This document shows positions 6,730 to 16,076 of a stretch of 36,416 nt of DNA, one piece after another. This DNA comes from Anaerolineae bacterium (lineage in GTDB: Bacteria > Chloroflexota > Anaerolineae > Aggregatilineales > Phototrophicaceae). Location: contig JAJDWK010000081.1 in NCBI GenBank assembly GCA_022825675.1, forward strand, positions 1 through 36,416, read 5' to 3'. The position numbers and the translations under genes are program-made. Each line of letters opens with the position of its first letter. Positions within the stretch are counted from its first letter, which is position 1. The notes beneath the pieces are model-generated. The model had not been told where the DNA came from, made no database searches, and was given only the letters and a program-made list of their open reading frames with translations.

Positions 6730-6932
6730 GCAAACGCGATACCGGTTTTTTCACCGCAGAGAGCACAGATATAAGCGCAAGTTTGTCCTGCGAATTATGC
6801 TGGCATCACATCCCAAGCCCCAGGGTCGAGCCCTCCGTCCCAACTCGGCATTAAGACTATAGTCTGTAGATAATCGACGCGCTGGCGGGACAATCGCCGC
6901 ATGCGGCGATTCCCTCACTCCCTGGCGCAGCT
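6730..6932. other. Gap with repeat remnant and palindromes
   Basis: This 203-base gap holds a short 'ttcaccgcagagagcacaga' repeat piece (about 6750-6770), a 12-bp perfect palindrome AGACTATAGTCT (6854-6865) that contains TATAGT, and a 20-bp perfect palindrome AATCGCCGCATGCGGCGATT (6892-6911) just before the next gene. The last could be an operator or a transcript hairpin. No gene is seen. Confidence 0.5.
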
Positions 6933-8924
6933 ATGACCGCCGCGGCGCTTGCAAGCGGCGACAGTTCCGCGCTGCCGCGCCAGCGCTGGTGGTGGCTCTG
7001 CCTCGCTCTGCTGTTGATATTGGCGGGCTGGCTTTACCTGCGCGGCTACGATGTAAGCCTGCCTTATATTGAGCATCATGACGAAGCGCAGAATCTGCTG
7101 GAAGCCCAGCATATCATCGACTTTGGGCATGCCCGTGGCGTCTTCCGCGAAGCCTATCCGCCGGGCTTGCGCACCGTCATTTACCCCTTCCTTAAACATA
7201 TCAAACCGGAAGGCGCGCATCAGGGCACGATGCTGCCCGCCCTGCGGCTGATTACCATTGCCGTTTGGCTGGGCGCGGTCGCGCTCATCGCGCTATTGGG
7301 CGCTTTGACGGCGCGCCCGCTGACGGGGCTGATGGCGGCGGCAATTTGGATTGTCAACCCCTGGGTCGTGCAGCGGGCGCACTGGGTCTTGCCCGATGGC
7401 TACAATACCTTTTTCACGCTGTTGGCGCTTTTGCTGGCGCTCATCAGCTATCGGCAGGGGCGGCGCGGTCTCAACACCGCCGCCGTCTACAGTTTGATGC
7501 TGGCGATAGTCTTCAAAACGCAGGCGATATTTATCGCGCCTTTTGTGCTGTTGCTGCCGCTGCTGCACTGGCGGCGGGGGCGCGCCTGGCAGCAATTCGC
7601 CTGGCAGCAGAGTTTCTGGAATTGCCTGCGCTTCGCCATATTTCTCTTCTGGCTGCTGCTGATATATCCCACGCTGGAAGCGCCGCGGAATATCTATCGC
7701 TTCCCGGTTACCGAATTGCGCTTCGTGCTGCCGACGCCAGAGTTGCTGTGGACGGCGTTGACGCGGCTGCTGTTGCTGGTGTTCGCGCCCATCAGCGCTT
7801 GGCTGCTGATGGCGGCGGGCGGCGGGCTGCTTTGGCGCTATCGGCAGCGAGTTGATGGCGTCGCCCTGCTGGTGATTGCGCTTTCGGCAGCCGCCTGGCT
7901 GGTGGGAACGCATCTGCTGCCGACGCGCGGCTTCAGCGAGCGGCAGTATTTTGGCATGGGCGCGTTGCTGGCGATACTGTTCGCCGGCGGCTTGACCGGC
8001 TGGCTCTTCCTGTTAGAAGAAGCGCAGGCGCGTTTTGCCGCCGCCCGCGCTGTCACAGCGCCGCCGCTGGCCTCAGCGGCTCCCGCGTTATTGCTGCTGC
8101 TGCTAGCGCTCGGCTTGTTGCCGATGTACCGCCAGGCGGATGCGCTGGCGCGCAATTATACTTTGCAGGACCGCCGCAACAACTTGATGACCTACATGGA
8201 TACTTCGCTGCCGCCGGGCAAATATATCGCCGACCGCGATGGTCCTTTTCACAAAGTGTTTAACGACTCCTGGGGCGGCTATACGGGGCTGCATGAGTAT
8301 CCGCTGGCGCGCACCCTGCGGGAGCTGGAAGAGAAATCGCTGGAAAGCTGGCGCGAAGACGATGCCATCTATGCCATCATGCCGTACCCCGCCGCCAGCG
8401 CCGTCCCGCATAGCTATTTCCCTGAAGACACGGTGCTGCTTAAAAGCTACCCGCCCGACCCCAACTTCCGCGACCCCGGCATGATGGTGCTGCGCCTCTA
8501 TCCCATGCAATACCGGGCGGCTGCGCAGCTGGGACCGATTCACCTTGTCGGCTATGACCTCAACACGAAGGAAGCCGCCCCCGGCGATGCGCTGACGCTG
8601 CGCCATTATTGGCAGGCGGAAAGCCCGACGCTCACGACGCATCATGTCTACAACCACCTGCTGGATGCGGCTGGGACTATTGTCGCGCAGACAGATTATG
8701 TGCCGCTCTGGGATGCCCGCCGCCCGACCACAACCTGGGACGACCCCGCCGAAATCCTGCTGGGCAGGCAGTTCACGCTGGCGCTGTCGGCGGATTTGCC
8801 GCCGGGGAAGTATCGGCTGGTCAGCGGCTTGTATGATGTCACGAGTTGGCAGCGCCTGCTCGCGCCCGGTGGGCGGGATTTTATCGACATCACCGAAATC
8901 ACTGTTGTCGAGGCGGGGAGCTGA
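6933..8924 (+). CDS. Polytopic membrane glycosyltransferase (GT39/ArnT-like, PMT_2) with C-terminal beta domain
   Basis: This encodes 663 residues. TM1 is at about 20-37. The first extracytoplasmic loop carries YIEHHDEAQN (about 46-55), the Asp-Glu acidic pair in the position that is catalytic in PMT/ArnT-type GT-C enzymes. Roughly ten further hydrophobic helices run to about residue 405 (for example 'TIAVWLGAVALIALLGAL', 'AIWIVNPWVVQRAHWVLPDG'). A soluble part follows, and from about 530 to 660 there is a beta-rich domain ('HLVGYDL...GDALTLRHYWQAE...LPPGKYRLVSGLYD'), often attached to this type of protein in Chloroflexota. It probably moves a sugar from a polyprenyl-phosphate carrier onto an envelope acceptor. 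Acceptor and sugar are unknown. It is followed closely by another envelope protein gene. Confidence 0.82.
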   Translation: MTAAALASGDSSALPRQRWWWLCLALLLILAGWLYLRGYDVSLPYIEHHDEAQNLLEAQHIIDFGHARGVFREAYPPGLRTVIYPFLKHIKPEGAHQGTMLPALRLITIAVWLGAVALIALLGALTARPLTGLMAAAIWIVNPWVVQRAHWVLPDGYNTFFTLLALLLALISYRQGRRGLNTAAVYSLMLAIVFKTQAIFIAPFVLLLPLLHWRRGRAWQQFAWQQSFWNCLRFAIFLFWLLLIYPTLEAPRNIYRFPVTELRFVLPTPELLWTALTRLLLLVFAPISAWLLMAAGGGLLWRYRQRVDGVALLVIALSAAAWLVGTHLLPTRGFSERQYFGMGALLAILFAGGLTGWLFLLEEAQARFAAARAVTAPPLASAAPALLLLLLALGLLPMYRQADALARNYTLQDRRNNLMTYMDTSLPPGKYIADRDGPFHKVFNDSWGGYTGLHEYPLARTLRELEEKSLESWREDDAIYAIMPYPAASAVPHSYFPEDTVLLKSYPPDPNFRDPGMMVLRLYPMQYRAAAQLGPIHLVGYDLNTKEAAPGDALTLRHYWQAESPTLTTHHVYNHLLDAAGTIVAQTDYVPLWDARRPTTTWDDPAEILLGRQFTLALSADLPPGKYRLVSGLYDVTSWQRLLAPGGRDFIDITEITVVEAGS

Positions 8925-8979
8925 CGCCGCGCCAACCTGCTGCCGCACAGTGGCGAGAAGGGAAAAAACCCAGCATACT

Positions 8980-10136
8980 ATGCAAATGGGCGCAAAATCC
9001 GTCATCATCATTGTTCTATCTCTGGGACTATTGGCAGCAGGCGCATTCATTGCCTTGCCTGCCCGGCAAAGCCCGCAGCCGAGCCCGCACAGCGCCGTTG
9101 GCGCCGGGTCCAGCGCGCCTGCCGCCCCGACGCTCGTCTCCCCAGCGGATGGCAGCCCCTTTGTCTCCTCAGATTTCACGCTGGAATGGGCTTGGACACC
9201 AGGGTTAGCGCAGAACCAATTCTATGCTGTACGCATCTGGGAAGCGGCGGCAGCGGCAAACGAACTCTGGACGGAAGCCAGCAGCGTCAACATGAAGGCG
9301 CTCATCGACAGCCTCAGCCTTCATGTGGGGAGCTCTATTGGCAGGTGTCGGTAATCGCTGTTGATGCGGATGGCGCTTACGCTGGCATGATAAGCGACTG
9401 GAGCCAAGTGTTCACCTTGCGTCGCTTGCGCCGGCTGCCGCTGGCGGCGAGCAAATATGAAGATATGTCGCCGGCGGCGCGGCACTTTTACGCCTTGGGC
9501 TTGGGCAACTCCGCGCTGATTGACGCCGTGCACCGCTTTATACAAAAAAACAGCGTAGACAGCGAACAGCTGTCCTACGCGCCCGATTACAGCGACGCCC
9601 TCCAGCAAATGTATAAGCACTCCCTCGACAGCAATGCCGAGCCGCCGCGTTTGCTCTGCGATGGCCGCTCTACCGTCATGCTGACGCTCCTGAAAGAACT
9701 CGGCATCGAGAGCCGCCTCGTATTCTTGTACCAAGACCTCCCAGGCTGGCTGAACCAGCACACAGTACTCGAGGTGTTCAATCCCGACAGCCAGTATTGG
9801 CAAACGCATGACCTTGCGAGCGGCGTGTATTATGCGCATGGACCCTCCGGCATCCGCGTCAATGCCGAGAGCATCTTGTTTGATGACCGCGACGACATCT
9901 GGGGCTGCCCGGTGGATGGCGGCAGCTGCAGCGCCGAAGCCGCCCAATTCGGCTTGCCGTATTTTGAGGCGCTGCGCTATGGCTACACCCAAGAAGTGTG
10001 GGTGAACCCGGACCGTTTTGACTTGAGCGCGCGCTTCACTCAACAAGGCTATGGCACGCTCGCCGAGTATATCGGCGGCCGCTCGCCACAGCAGGTGATC
10101 TTCCGCCTGGACAGCTTGTTTAAGCCCAGAGCCTAG
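8980..10136 (+). pseudogene. Membrane-anchored transglutaminase-like protein, interrupted by a frameshift
   Basis: The reading frame from the ATG at 8980 gives a signal anchor (about residues 3-25), a proline-rich linker and the start of an Fn3-like domain ('PTLVSPADGSPFVSSDFTLEW'). It ends at a TAA at 9352. The continuation ('GELYWQVSVIAVDADGAYAG' and onward) lies in the -1 frame from about 9327 and runs to 10136. One lost G in the GGGG at 9327-9330 explains the break. The second part is a transglutaminase-like domain with a candidate triad: Cys in LLCDGRS (9657-9659), His in NQHTVLEVF (9759-9761) and Asp in QTHDL (9810-9812). The joined product would be about 385 residues. It could be a real null allele or an assembly error. 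Likely an exported peptidase or crosslinking enzyme of the envelope. Confidence 0.7.
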
Positions 10137-10231
10137 AAGCTAATCCCAATTGCCGCTTGAGCGCCGCGCCCGATTCCCCATCTGCCCTATACTTGAAGGC
10201 GCGTACATCCAGCAAAGGTCTCCCGCCCGCC

Positions 10232-12397
10232 ATGCGCCCTCTCGCCCGGCTCTGCCTGATACTCTGCCTCGCCCTCGCCAGCTGCCGCGCCAGCAGCGAA
10301 GCGCCCGCCTCCCCCCCGCCAACGGACAGGCCCGCCGCAACTGACCTGGAAGCGGCGAGCGCGGTGGCAAGCGCCTTCCTCGATGCCTGGGCGCGGGGCG
10401 CGCTGGACGCTATGTATGCCCTCATTACCTTCCGCAACCGGGAGCTGACGCCTTTCGACACCTTCCAGGCGCGCTATCAAGACGCGCATGAGAAGCTGAG
10501 CCTGGAGCGGCTGGACTACAGCCTGCATTCGCTGACGGGGGACGGGCAAGTGCTGACGGCGCAATACGCCCTTACCTTCAACACGCGTAACCTCGGCGTT
10601 TTCAGCGATGACAAGCGGCTGCTGCGCCTGATCATCGACCCGACGGCTGCCGGCTGGCGCGTGGCTTGGTCGCCCGCTGATATCTTCGCCGAGATGGGCG
10701 CTGGCGCCTTTTTGCTCTACGAGACAAAAATGCCGAGCCGCGCCAATATCTACGACCGCGGCGGCAGCGCCCTCGCCGACCAAAATGGGCGCATGGTGCG
10801 CATCCTCGTGGATAACGGGCGCATCCCCGAGCGGGAAGCCTGCTACCGCCTGCTGGCGGCGTCCCTCGGGCGCACGCGCCAAGCGCTCGCCGATCTCTTT
10901 GAAGTCTATTCCGGCGCTGATTGGATTGTCGACGCCGGCATCATCGAACCCGCCGCTTACATCGAAAGCGGCGACCGCATCCAAGCGGTCTGCGGCGCGG
11001 AATTTCGCCAGCAGCCAACACGCCGCTATGCCCAGGGCGCGCTGATGCCCCATGTGCTGGGGCATGTCGGCTACCCCGATGCCGAGCAAATCCCGGCGCT
11101 GCAATCCCAAGGCTTCCGCGCTGATGCCATCATCGGCAAAGCCGGCATCGAAGCGAGCATGAACAGCACCCTCGCCGGCAAGCCCGGCGGCAGGCTCTCC
11201 CTCATCAGCGCCAGCGGCGAGCGCCTGCGCCTTCTCAGCGAAGTGCGCCCGCGCATACCCGAGAGCATCTGGCTGACGATTGATGCCGAGCTGCAAGCCG
11301 CCATCGTCGACTTGCTGGCGCGGGCATACGCCGAAGAAGAACTCGCCGAGCATTCCAAGGGCGCCGCTGTCGCCATCATGCAGGTACATAACGGAGAGAT
11401 GCTGGCATTGGCGAGCTACCCCGGTTATGACGGCAACATCTTCACTCCCTTCCCCGCTGGCGGGCGGGAAGCGGCGCGGACGGGCTTAGAGGCATTGGCG
11501 GCGGACGAGCGCCTGCCCCAGCTCAACCGCGTGACTCAGGGGCTCTACCCCACCGGCTCGGTGATGAAAGGGCTGAGCGCAATCGCTGCGATGGACAGCG
11601 GCCTCTATGACGAATCCACGCGCTACAACTGCGTCGGCAGCTGGCGGCGCGGCGGCGATGTGCGCTATGACTGGCTCTACAGCGGGCATGGCATCATGTC
11701 GACGCAGACGAGCCTGACCAACAGCTGCAACCCCTTCTATTACGAAGTCGGCTACCGCCTCAACGCCCTGGACCCCTGGCTGCTGCCGTCTTATGCCTTC
11801 AAGCTGGGTTTTGCCCAGCCCACTGGCATCAAAGTGATTGCGGAAGCGGCGGGCATCATCCCCACGCCCGCGAATGTCGAGCTTTTCAGCGGCTTGCCCT
11901 GGTCCTATTCCCATGCCGTCAACCTGGCGATCGGCCAAGGCGAGCTGCAAGTTACCCCGCTGCAGATGCTGCGCCTCTATGCCGCAATCGCCAATGGCGG
12001 CTACCTGCTGCGCCCCCAACTGGTGCGGGAGCGCGGCCTCCTCAACCAGCGCAGCCAACTCGCCGAGCGTGATGTCATGCAGGATACCGGGCTGCAGCGC
12101 CAGCACCTCGACATAATCCGCCGCGGGCTCTGCGATGTCGTCAGCGGCGCGAATGGCACCGCCTCCCATGTATTTTATCAGTCGCCCTTGCGGGAGATTG
12201 GCGTCTGTGGCAAGACGGGCACAGCGCAGGTGCCGGGTGACGACAAGCAGCCGCACAGTTGGTTCATCGCCTATGCCCCGGCAAAGGAGCCGCAGATTGC
12301 GATTGTGGTGATGGTGGAAAACGCGGGCGAAGGCTCGTCCGTTGCTGCCCCGCTGGCGCGGGATATCCTGGAGTTCTATTATTTTGGCGCGCGTTGA
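10232..12397 (+). CDS. Class B penicillin-binding protein (peptidoglycan DD-transpeptidase), lipoprotein
   Basis: This encodes 721 residues. The ATG at 10232 gives a lipoprotein signal peptide with lipobox LALASC (Cys18), which rules out the longer frame from 10157. Residues about 33-150 look like an NTF2-like MecA_N domain ('ASAFLDAWARGALDAMYALI'). About 155-330 is the dimerisation/pedestal region ('RANIYDRGGSALADQNG'). The C-terminal transpeptidase domain carries the three active-site motifs: SVMK (Ser443, Lys446), SCN (498-500) and KTG (661-663, in CGKTGTAQ). It crosslinks peptidoglycan outside the membrane, in the PBP2/MecA-like group. MecA-like architecture does not by itself mean beta-lactam resistance. 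A TATACT at 10188-10193 may be a -10 box. Upstream neighbours are envelope genes. Confidence 0.9.
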   Translation: MRPLARLCLILCLALASCRASSEAPASPPPTDRPAATDLEAASAVASAFLDAWARGALDAMYALITFRNRELTPFDTFQARYQDAHEKLSLERLDYSLHSLTGDGQVLTAQYALTFNTRNLGVFSDDKRLLRLIIDPTAAGWRVAWSPADIFAEMGAGAFLLYETKMPSRANIYDRGGSALADQNGRMVRILVDNGRIPEREACYRLLAASLGRTRQALADLFEVYSGADWIVDAGIIEPAAYIESGDRIQAVCGAEFRQQPTRRYAQGALMPHVLGHVGYPDAEQIPALQSQGFRADAIIGKAGIEASMNSTLAGKPGGRLSLISASGERLRLLSEVRPRIPESIWLTIDAELQAAIVDLLARAYAEEELAEHSKGAAVAIMQVHNGEMLALASYPGYDGNIFTPFPAGGREAARTGLEALAADERLPQLNRVTQGLYPTGSVMKGLSAIAAMDSGLYDESTRYNCVGSWRRGGDVRYDWLYSGHGIMSTQTSLTNSCNPFYYEVGYRLNALDPWLLPSYAFKLGFAQPTGIKVIAEAAGIIPTPANVELFSGLPWSYSHAVNLAIGQGELQVTPLQMLRLYAAIANGGYLLRPQLVRERGLLNQRSQLAERDVMQDTGLQRQHLDIIRRGLCDVVSGANGTASHVFYQSPLREIGVCGKTGTAQVPGDDKQPHSWFIAYAPAKEPQIAIVVMVENAGEGSSVAAPLARDILEFYYFGAR

Positions 12398-12398
12398 A

Positions 12399-12764
12399 TC
12401 AGCCCGCCGCCAGCCGCTGCAGCCCGATAATCAGCAGTTCCGCCGCCAGCAAGCGCAGGAAAAGGCGCTGCATGCGCCGCTCGCGCCAATGTTTGAAGCC
12501 GTAATCCAGGCAGAAAATCACAAAAGCCACCAGCAGCGCGCCGCCGCCAATCAGCCAGAGGTTGCGCGCCGTCACCAGCGCGTAATTGCCGCGGGTGGGG
12601 CTGCCCGCGCCGCTGGCGAGCAGCGCCGCCACCAACAGCAGCAAGCCGTCCAACAGCGCGAAGAAGACGACCATGCTCAAGCCGGCGACTGCCAAGAGCA
12701 GCGCCACATTCAGCAGCCCGCCGCCGAGTGTAAGTCTTTTGGCTTTGCCCGCGCCCGCAGTCAT
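12399..12764 (-). CDS. Small membrane protein, about three TM helices, unknown
   Basis: This encodes 121 residues from an ATG at 12764 (codon 12762-12764). In-frame ATGs at 12800 and 12836 would add 12 or 24 polar residues. Hydrophobic helices run at about residues 12-32 (GGGLLNVALLLAVAGLSMVVFF), 35-52 and 70-90 (LWLIGGGALLVAFVIFCLDY), and a basic tail follows (KHWRERRMQRLFLRLLAAELL). I do not recognise a family. The gene is convergent with the penicillin-binding protein gene, with one base between the two stop codons, and divergent from the oxidase operon. Codon use resembles its neighbours, and the strand is real because the opposite frames make no sensible protein here. Confidence 0.6.
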   Translation of the reverse strand: MTAGAGKAKRLTLGGGLLNVALLLAVAGLSMVVFFALLDGLLLLVAALLASGAGSPTRGNYALVTARNLWLIGGGALLVAFVIFCLDYGFKHWRERRMQRLFLRLLAAELLIIGLQRLAAG

Positions 12765-12942
12765 CGCTCGCCGCCTGTCATTCGCTTTCCAGTTGAGCAT
12801 AACGCAATTCCGCTCGCGCTGCCAACATGGCATCATCAGAATGGGTCACTCGCCCACCGTTGAAATCCGCAGGACCTTTCGGCGAAACGCCCAGCATCAC
12901 CATTAGTCTGACGCAATTGCGCTTTTCCCCCTGAGTAGGAAC

Positions 12943-12971
12943 TTGAAATCTCAGCTGCCCTTCGCTAGAAT
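12943..12971 (+). promoter_or_regulatory. Promoter of the cytochrome oxidase operon
   Basis: -35 TTGAAA (12943-12948), 17-base spacer, -10 TAGAAT (12966-12971). The predicted start is near 12978, so coxB would have a leader of about 100 bases. The leader contains two small hairpins: GGACGC/GCGTCC (12993-12998/13005-13010) and CGCCC/GGGCG (13016-13020/13024-13028). No obvious operator is seen. Confidence 0.65.
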
Positions 12972-13077
12972 TGTGATAAATTGTACAAGTGCGGACGCAA
13001 ATGCGCGTCCCCGCCCGCCCGTTGGGCGCAGCCCGATACTGGATAGCTAGCTGGCGACATTCAGGTGGTAGCCCGAT

Positions 13078-14382
13078 ATGGAAGATAACCGCAGGAACTT
13101 TCCGTCTATCAGTCCCGCCGCTGTCGTTGTCGCAGCTGTGTTTCTGCTGGTGAGCGCGCTCGGCACCTACTGGTTCACGACCTTTGTGCCGCTGGTGCTG
13201 CCGGCGCAAGCCTCCGCCGAATCCAAAAGCGTTGATGAGCTTTTCACGATTCTGGTCATCATCGGCGGCGTCGTCTTTTTCCTCATCCAGGGAATGTTAT
13301 TGATTTCGGTGCTCTTCTTCCGCGCCCGCGGCGAAGAGCGCAACGATGGTCCCACCTATCATGGCAACCCCCTGCTCGAAATCGTGTGGACCATCATCCC
13401 GGCGATGGTTGTGGTGTTTCTCGCCGTCATCAGCTTCAATGTCTGGACGCAAAATTCGGAGCCCAAAGCCGCCGTCAACCATGTGAATGGCGAAGAAATC
13501 GCGATTGAAGTTTCCGGCGCGCGCTATGCCTGGACGCATACGTACGCCACTGGCCGCCTCAGCCCTGATGGCGTACCGATCGTCATCAACAGCGGCGACA
13601 CCTTGCACACCTACATTGGCCAAAATGTCGAGCTGATTTTGCAGACGCAGGATGTTATCCACTCCTATTGGGTGCCCGCCATGCGCGTCAAGCAGGATTT
13701 GCTGCCCGGCAATCCCGCGACTGGCGGACGCCCGACCGAAATCCGCTTCACCCCCGTGCGCGTTGAAGGCGAGCTGTATCCCGCCACTTACCCGATTGTC
13801 TGCGCCGAGCTCTGTGGCGATGGGCACGGGCGCATGCGCGGCACGGTGGTCGTGCATGAGAACGAAAGCCAATTCCTCGAGGCATTCTACGAGCCCGCCA
13901 TCTACGCCATATTGAACCCGCCAGCCGACCCGGTCCTGCGCGGCGAAATCGAGATTCAGCGGTATATCTGCAACAGTTGCCACACCCTGGACAGCCTGGA
14001 ATGGAGCAGCCGCACCGGTCCTTCGCTTAATGGCATCGCCGACCGCGCGGGCGAGCGCGTCGCCGGGCAATCGGCGGAAGAATATATCGCGCTTTCTATA
14101 TGGAATTCCGGCGCCTTCCGCGTACCCGGCTACAACGAGCAGATGGCGGCATTTGGACCCGATGTTATGGAAAGCGCCAATATCATGTCGCCCGAGCAGC
14201 TCTATGCCATTGTCGCCTACCTCTGCACCCAGGGCGAGCAATCCGACTGTGACCAGGAAAATGCCAGCAGCGCCATCCCCGAAGCGATCGAGACCGTCTT
14301 CGGCATGCAGGTTGATATCAACTTCGGGCAGGGCGATGCCGCTGCCGACAGCGCTGATGAAGCCGGCGGCGAATCCGAGTAG
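13078..14382 (+). CDS. coxB: Cytochrome c oxidase subunit II with fused cytochrome c domain (caa3 type)
   Basis: This encodes 434 residues. Hydrophobic segments lie at about 15-35, 58-80 and 103-122; the first may be a signal anchor. The CuA cupredoxin domain has His195 (VIHSYWVPAM) and the ligand cluster C242-A-E-L-C246, H250, M253. A C-terminal cytochrome c domain follows with CNSCH at 298-302 and later methionines (for example NEQM) as candidate axial ligands. The fused heme c identifies a caa3-type terminal oxidase: electrons pass from a soluble donor through heme c and CuA to subunit I. This is the first gene of a six-gene operon; coxA starts 22 bases after its stop. The last 40 residues are acidic and low complexity. 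Confidence 0.95.
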   Translation: MEDNRRNFPSISPAAVVVAAVFLLVSALGTYWFTTFVPLVLPAQASAESKSVDELFTILVIIGGVVFFLIQGMLLISVLFFRARGEERNDGPTYHGNPLLEIVWTIIPAMVVVFLAVISFNVWTQNSEPKAAVNHVNGEEIAIEVSGARYAWTHTYATGRLSPDGVPIVINSGDTLHTYIGQNVELILQTQDVIHSYWVPAMRVKQDLLPGNPATGGRPTEIRFTPVRVEGELYPATYPIVCAELCGDGHGRMRGTVVVHENESQFLEAFYEPAIYAILNPPADPVLRGEIEIQRYICNSCHTLDSLEWSSRTGPSLNGIADRAGERVAGQSAEEYIALSIWNSGAFRVPGYNEQMAAFGPDVMESANIMSPEQLYAIVAYLCTQGEQSDCDQENASSAIPEAIETVFGMQVDINFGQGDAAADSADEAGGESE

Positions 14383-14404
14383 AGATTAGAGTAAAGGCGC
14401 AAAC

Positions 14405-16060
14405 ATGGCACCTGCGGAAAATCACGAAGCGGCAGCGGTCGCGCGCCCGGCGCTCAGCGACTATCTGCGCTGGAGCGTCGATCACAAGATTATCGGCGTG
14501 CAATATGGCGTCGCCGCCTTTCTGTTTTTTATAGTCGGCGGCGCGATGGCGATGCTCATCCGCCTCGAGCTATGGACGCCGGCGCTGGATCTGATGGTCT
14601 CCGGCTCCGCCTACAACAGCCTCTTCACGATGCACGGCACCATCATGATCTTCCTCTTCATCATCCCGATGTGGGCGGCATTTGGCAACTTCGTGGTGCC
14701 GCTGCAGCTGGGCGCGAAAGATATGGCATTCCCCTGGCTCAACGCCTTCGCCTTTTGGCTGATACCGCCAGCGGCGGTTGTCGTTTTGCTGGGCTATTTT
14801 GTCAACCCCGCCGAAGCCGGCTGGACCGCCTACCCGCCGCTGTCCACGCTATTCAGCGGCGATGGGCAGACCCTGTGGGCGCTGGGCGCGCATCTGCTGG
14901 GCATTTCGTCGATTATGGGCTCAATCAATTTCATCGTTACCATCCTTAATATGCGCCCGCCGCAGATGACGCTCTGGCGCATGCCGCTGTTATGCTGGGC
15001 GGTTTTGGCGACCAGCATCATCGCCGTGATGGCGACGCCCTTCCTCGCCGGCGCCTTGACGCTGCTGCTGCTGGACCGCGTCGCCGGCACCACTTTCTTT
15101 GATGCCGCTGGCGGCGGCGATGTTCTGCTCTGGCAGAATATCTTCTGGTTCTACAGCCACCCGGCGGTATACATCATGGTCTTGCCGGGCATGGGCGTGC
15201 TCTCCGAGGTGCTTTCCGTCCACAGCCGCAAGCCCGTTTTCGGCTATCGCATGGTGGGTTTGTCCAGCATGGGCATCGCCTTTGTCGGCTTCACCGTCTG
15301 GGCGCATCACATGTTCACCAGCTTGCAGCCGGAGCTGCGCATCCCTTTTATGATTACCACGATGATTATCGCCGTGCCCACCGGCATCAAAATGTTCAGT
15401 TGGCTGGGCACCATCTGGGGCGGCAAAATTCGCTTCACCAGCGCCATGCTCTTCGCGCTGGGTTTCATGTCCATGTTTGTCATCGGCGGCATCACCGGCG
15501 TGATGCTGGCGGCGCTGCCCTTCGATATCCATGTGCACGACACCTATTTTGTTGTCAGCCACTTCCACTTTGTGCTCTTCGGCGGCAGCGTCTTCGCCAT
15601 TTATGCCGCGCTCTATCACTGGTTCCCCAAAATCACCGGGCGCATGATGAACGAGCGCCTGGGCAAAATCCACTTCCTGTTCACCTACTTCGGCTTCCTC
15701 TTCACCTTTTTCCCGATGCACATCGTGGGCATGTTGGGCATGCCGCGGCGCGTCGCGGTGTATGTGCCGGAGTTCCAACTCTGGAATCAAGTCATCAGCT
15801 TCTCGGCATTTGTCTTGGGCTTTTCCACCTTCATTGTCATCTACAATGTCATCCGCTCTTATTATCGCGGTCCGATCGCGGGGGCGAACCCCTGGCGCGC
15901 CCTGACGCTGGAATGGGCGACGACATCGCCGCCGCCGCCCACCAATTTTGATGATGACCCCATCCCCTACGAAGACCCCTACGGCTATGGCACCGAAGCC
16001 GCCGCCGTCTACCTGGCGGTGGTGGAGCGGGCATTTGACGGCGACAGCAGCGGGCGCTAG
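14405..16060 (+). CDS. coxA: Cytochrome c oxidase subunit I, A2 subfamily (YSHP motif)
   Basis: This encodes 551 residues with about 12 TM helices. The metal ligands are all present: His77 (TMHGT, low-spin heme), His252 (CuB), His301-His302 (AHHMF, CuB), His386 and His388 (SHFHFVLF, high-spin and low-spin heme). Helix VI reads YSHPAVYI (250-257). The proton-channel glutamate of A1 oxidases (HPEV) is replaced by Ala, and the Tyr-Ser pair typical of A2 heme-copper oxidases is present. It catalyses reduction of O2 to water coupled to proton pumping in the cytoplasmic membrane. The ATG at 14405 follows AAAGGCG. The C-terminus ends in a proline- and acid-rich tail (about 505-551). Confidence 0.96.
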   Translation: MAPAENHEAAAVARPALSDYLRWSVDHKIIGVQYGVAAFLFFIVGGAMAMLIRLELWTPALDLMVSGSAYNSLFTMHGTIMIFLFIIPMWAAFGNFVVPLQLGAKDMAFPWLNAFAFWLIPPAAVVVLLGYFVNPAEAGWTAYPPLSTLFSGDGQTLWALGAHLLGISSIMGSINFIVTILNMRPPQMTLWRMPLLCWAVLATSIIAVMATPFLAGALTLLLLDRVAGTTFFDAAGGGDVLLWQNIFWFYSHPAVYIMVLPGMGVLSEVLSVHSRKPVFGYRMVGLSSMGIAFVGFTVWAHHMFTSLQPELRIPFMITTMIIAVPTGIKMFSWLGTIWGGKIRFTSAMLFALGFMSMFVIGGITGVMLAALPFDIHVHDTYFVVSHFHFVLFGGSVFAIYAALYHWFPKITGRMMNERLGKIHFLFTYFGFLFTFFPMHIVGMLGMPRRVAVYVPEFQLWNQVISFSAFVLGFSTFIVIYNVIRSYYRGPIAGANPWRALTLEWATTSPPPPTNFDDDPIPYEDPYGYGTEAAAVYLAVVERAFDGDSSGR

Positions 16061-16076
16061 AGCAGCAAGGGCTATC

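Noticed and set aside
10232..12397. Beta-lactam resistance determinant (MecA proper)
   Set aside because: The architecture is shared, but many ordinary class B penicillin-binding proteins have the MecA_N-like domain; there is no mecR/mecI regulation or mobile context.
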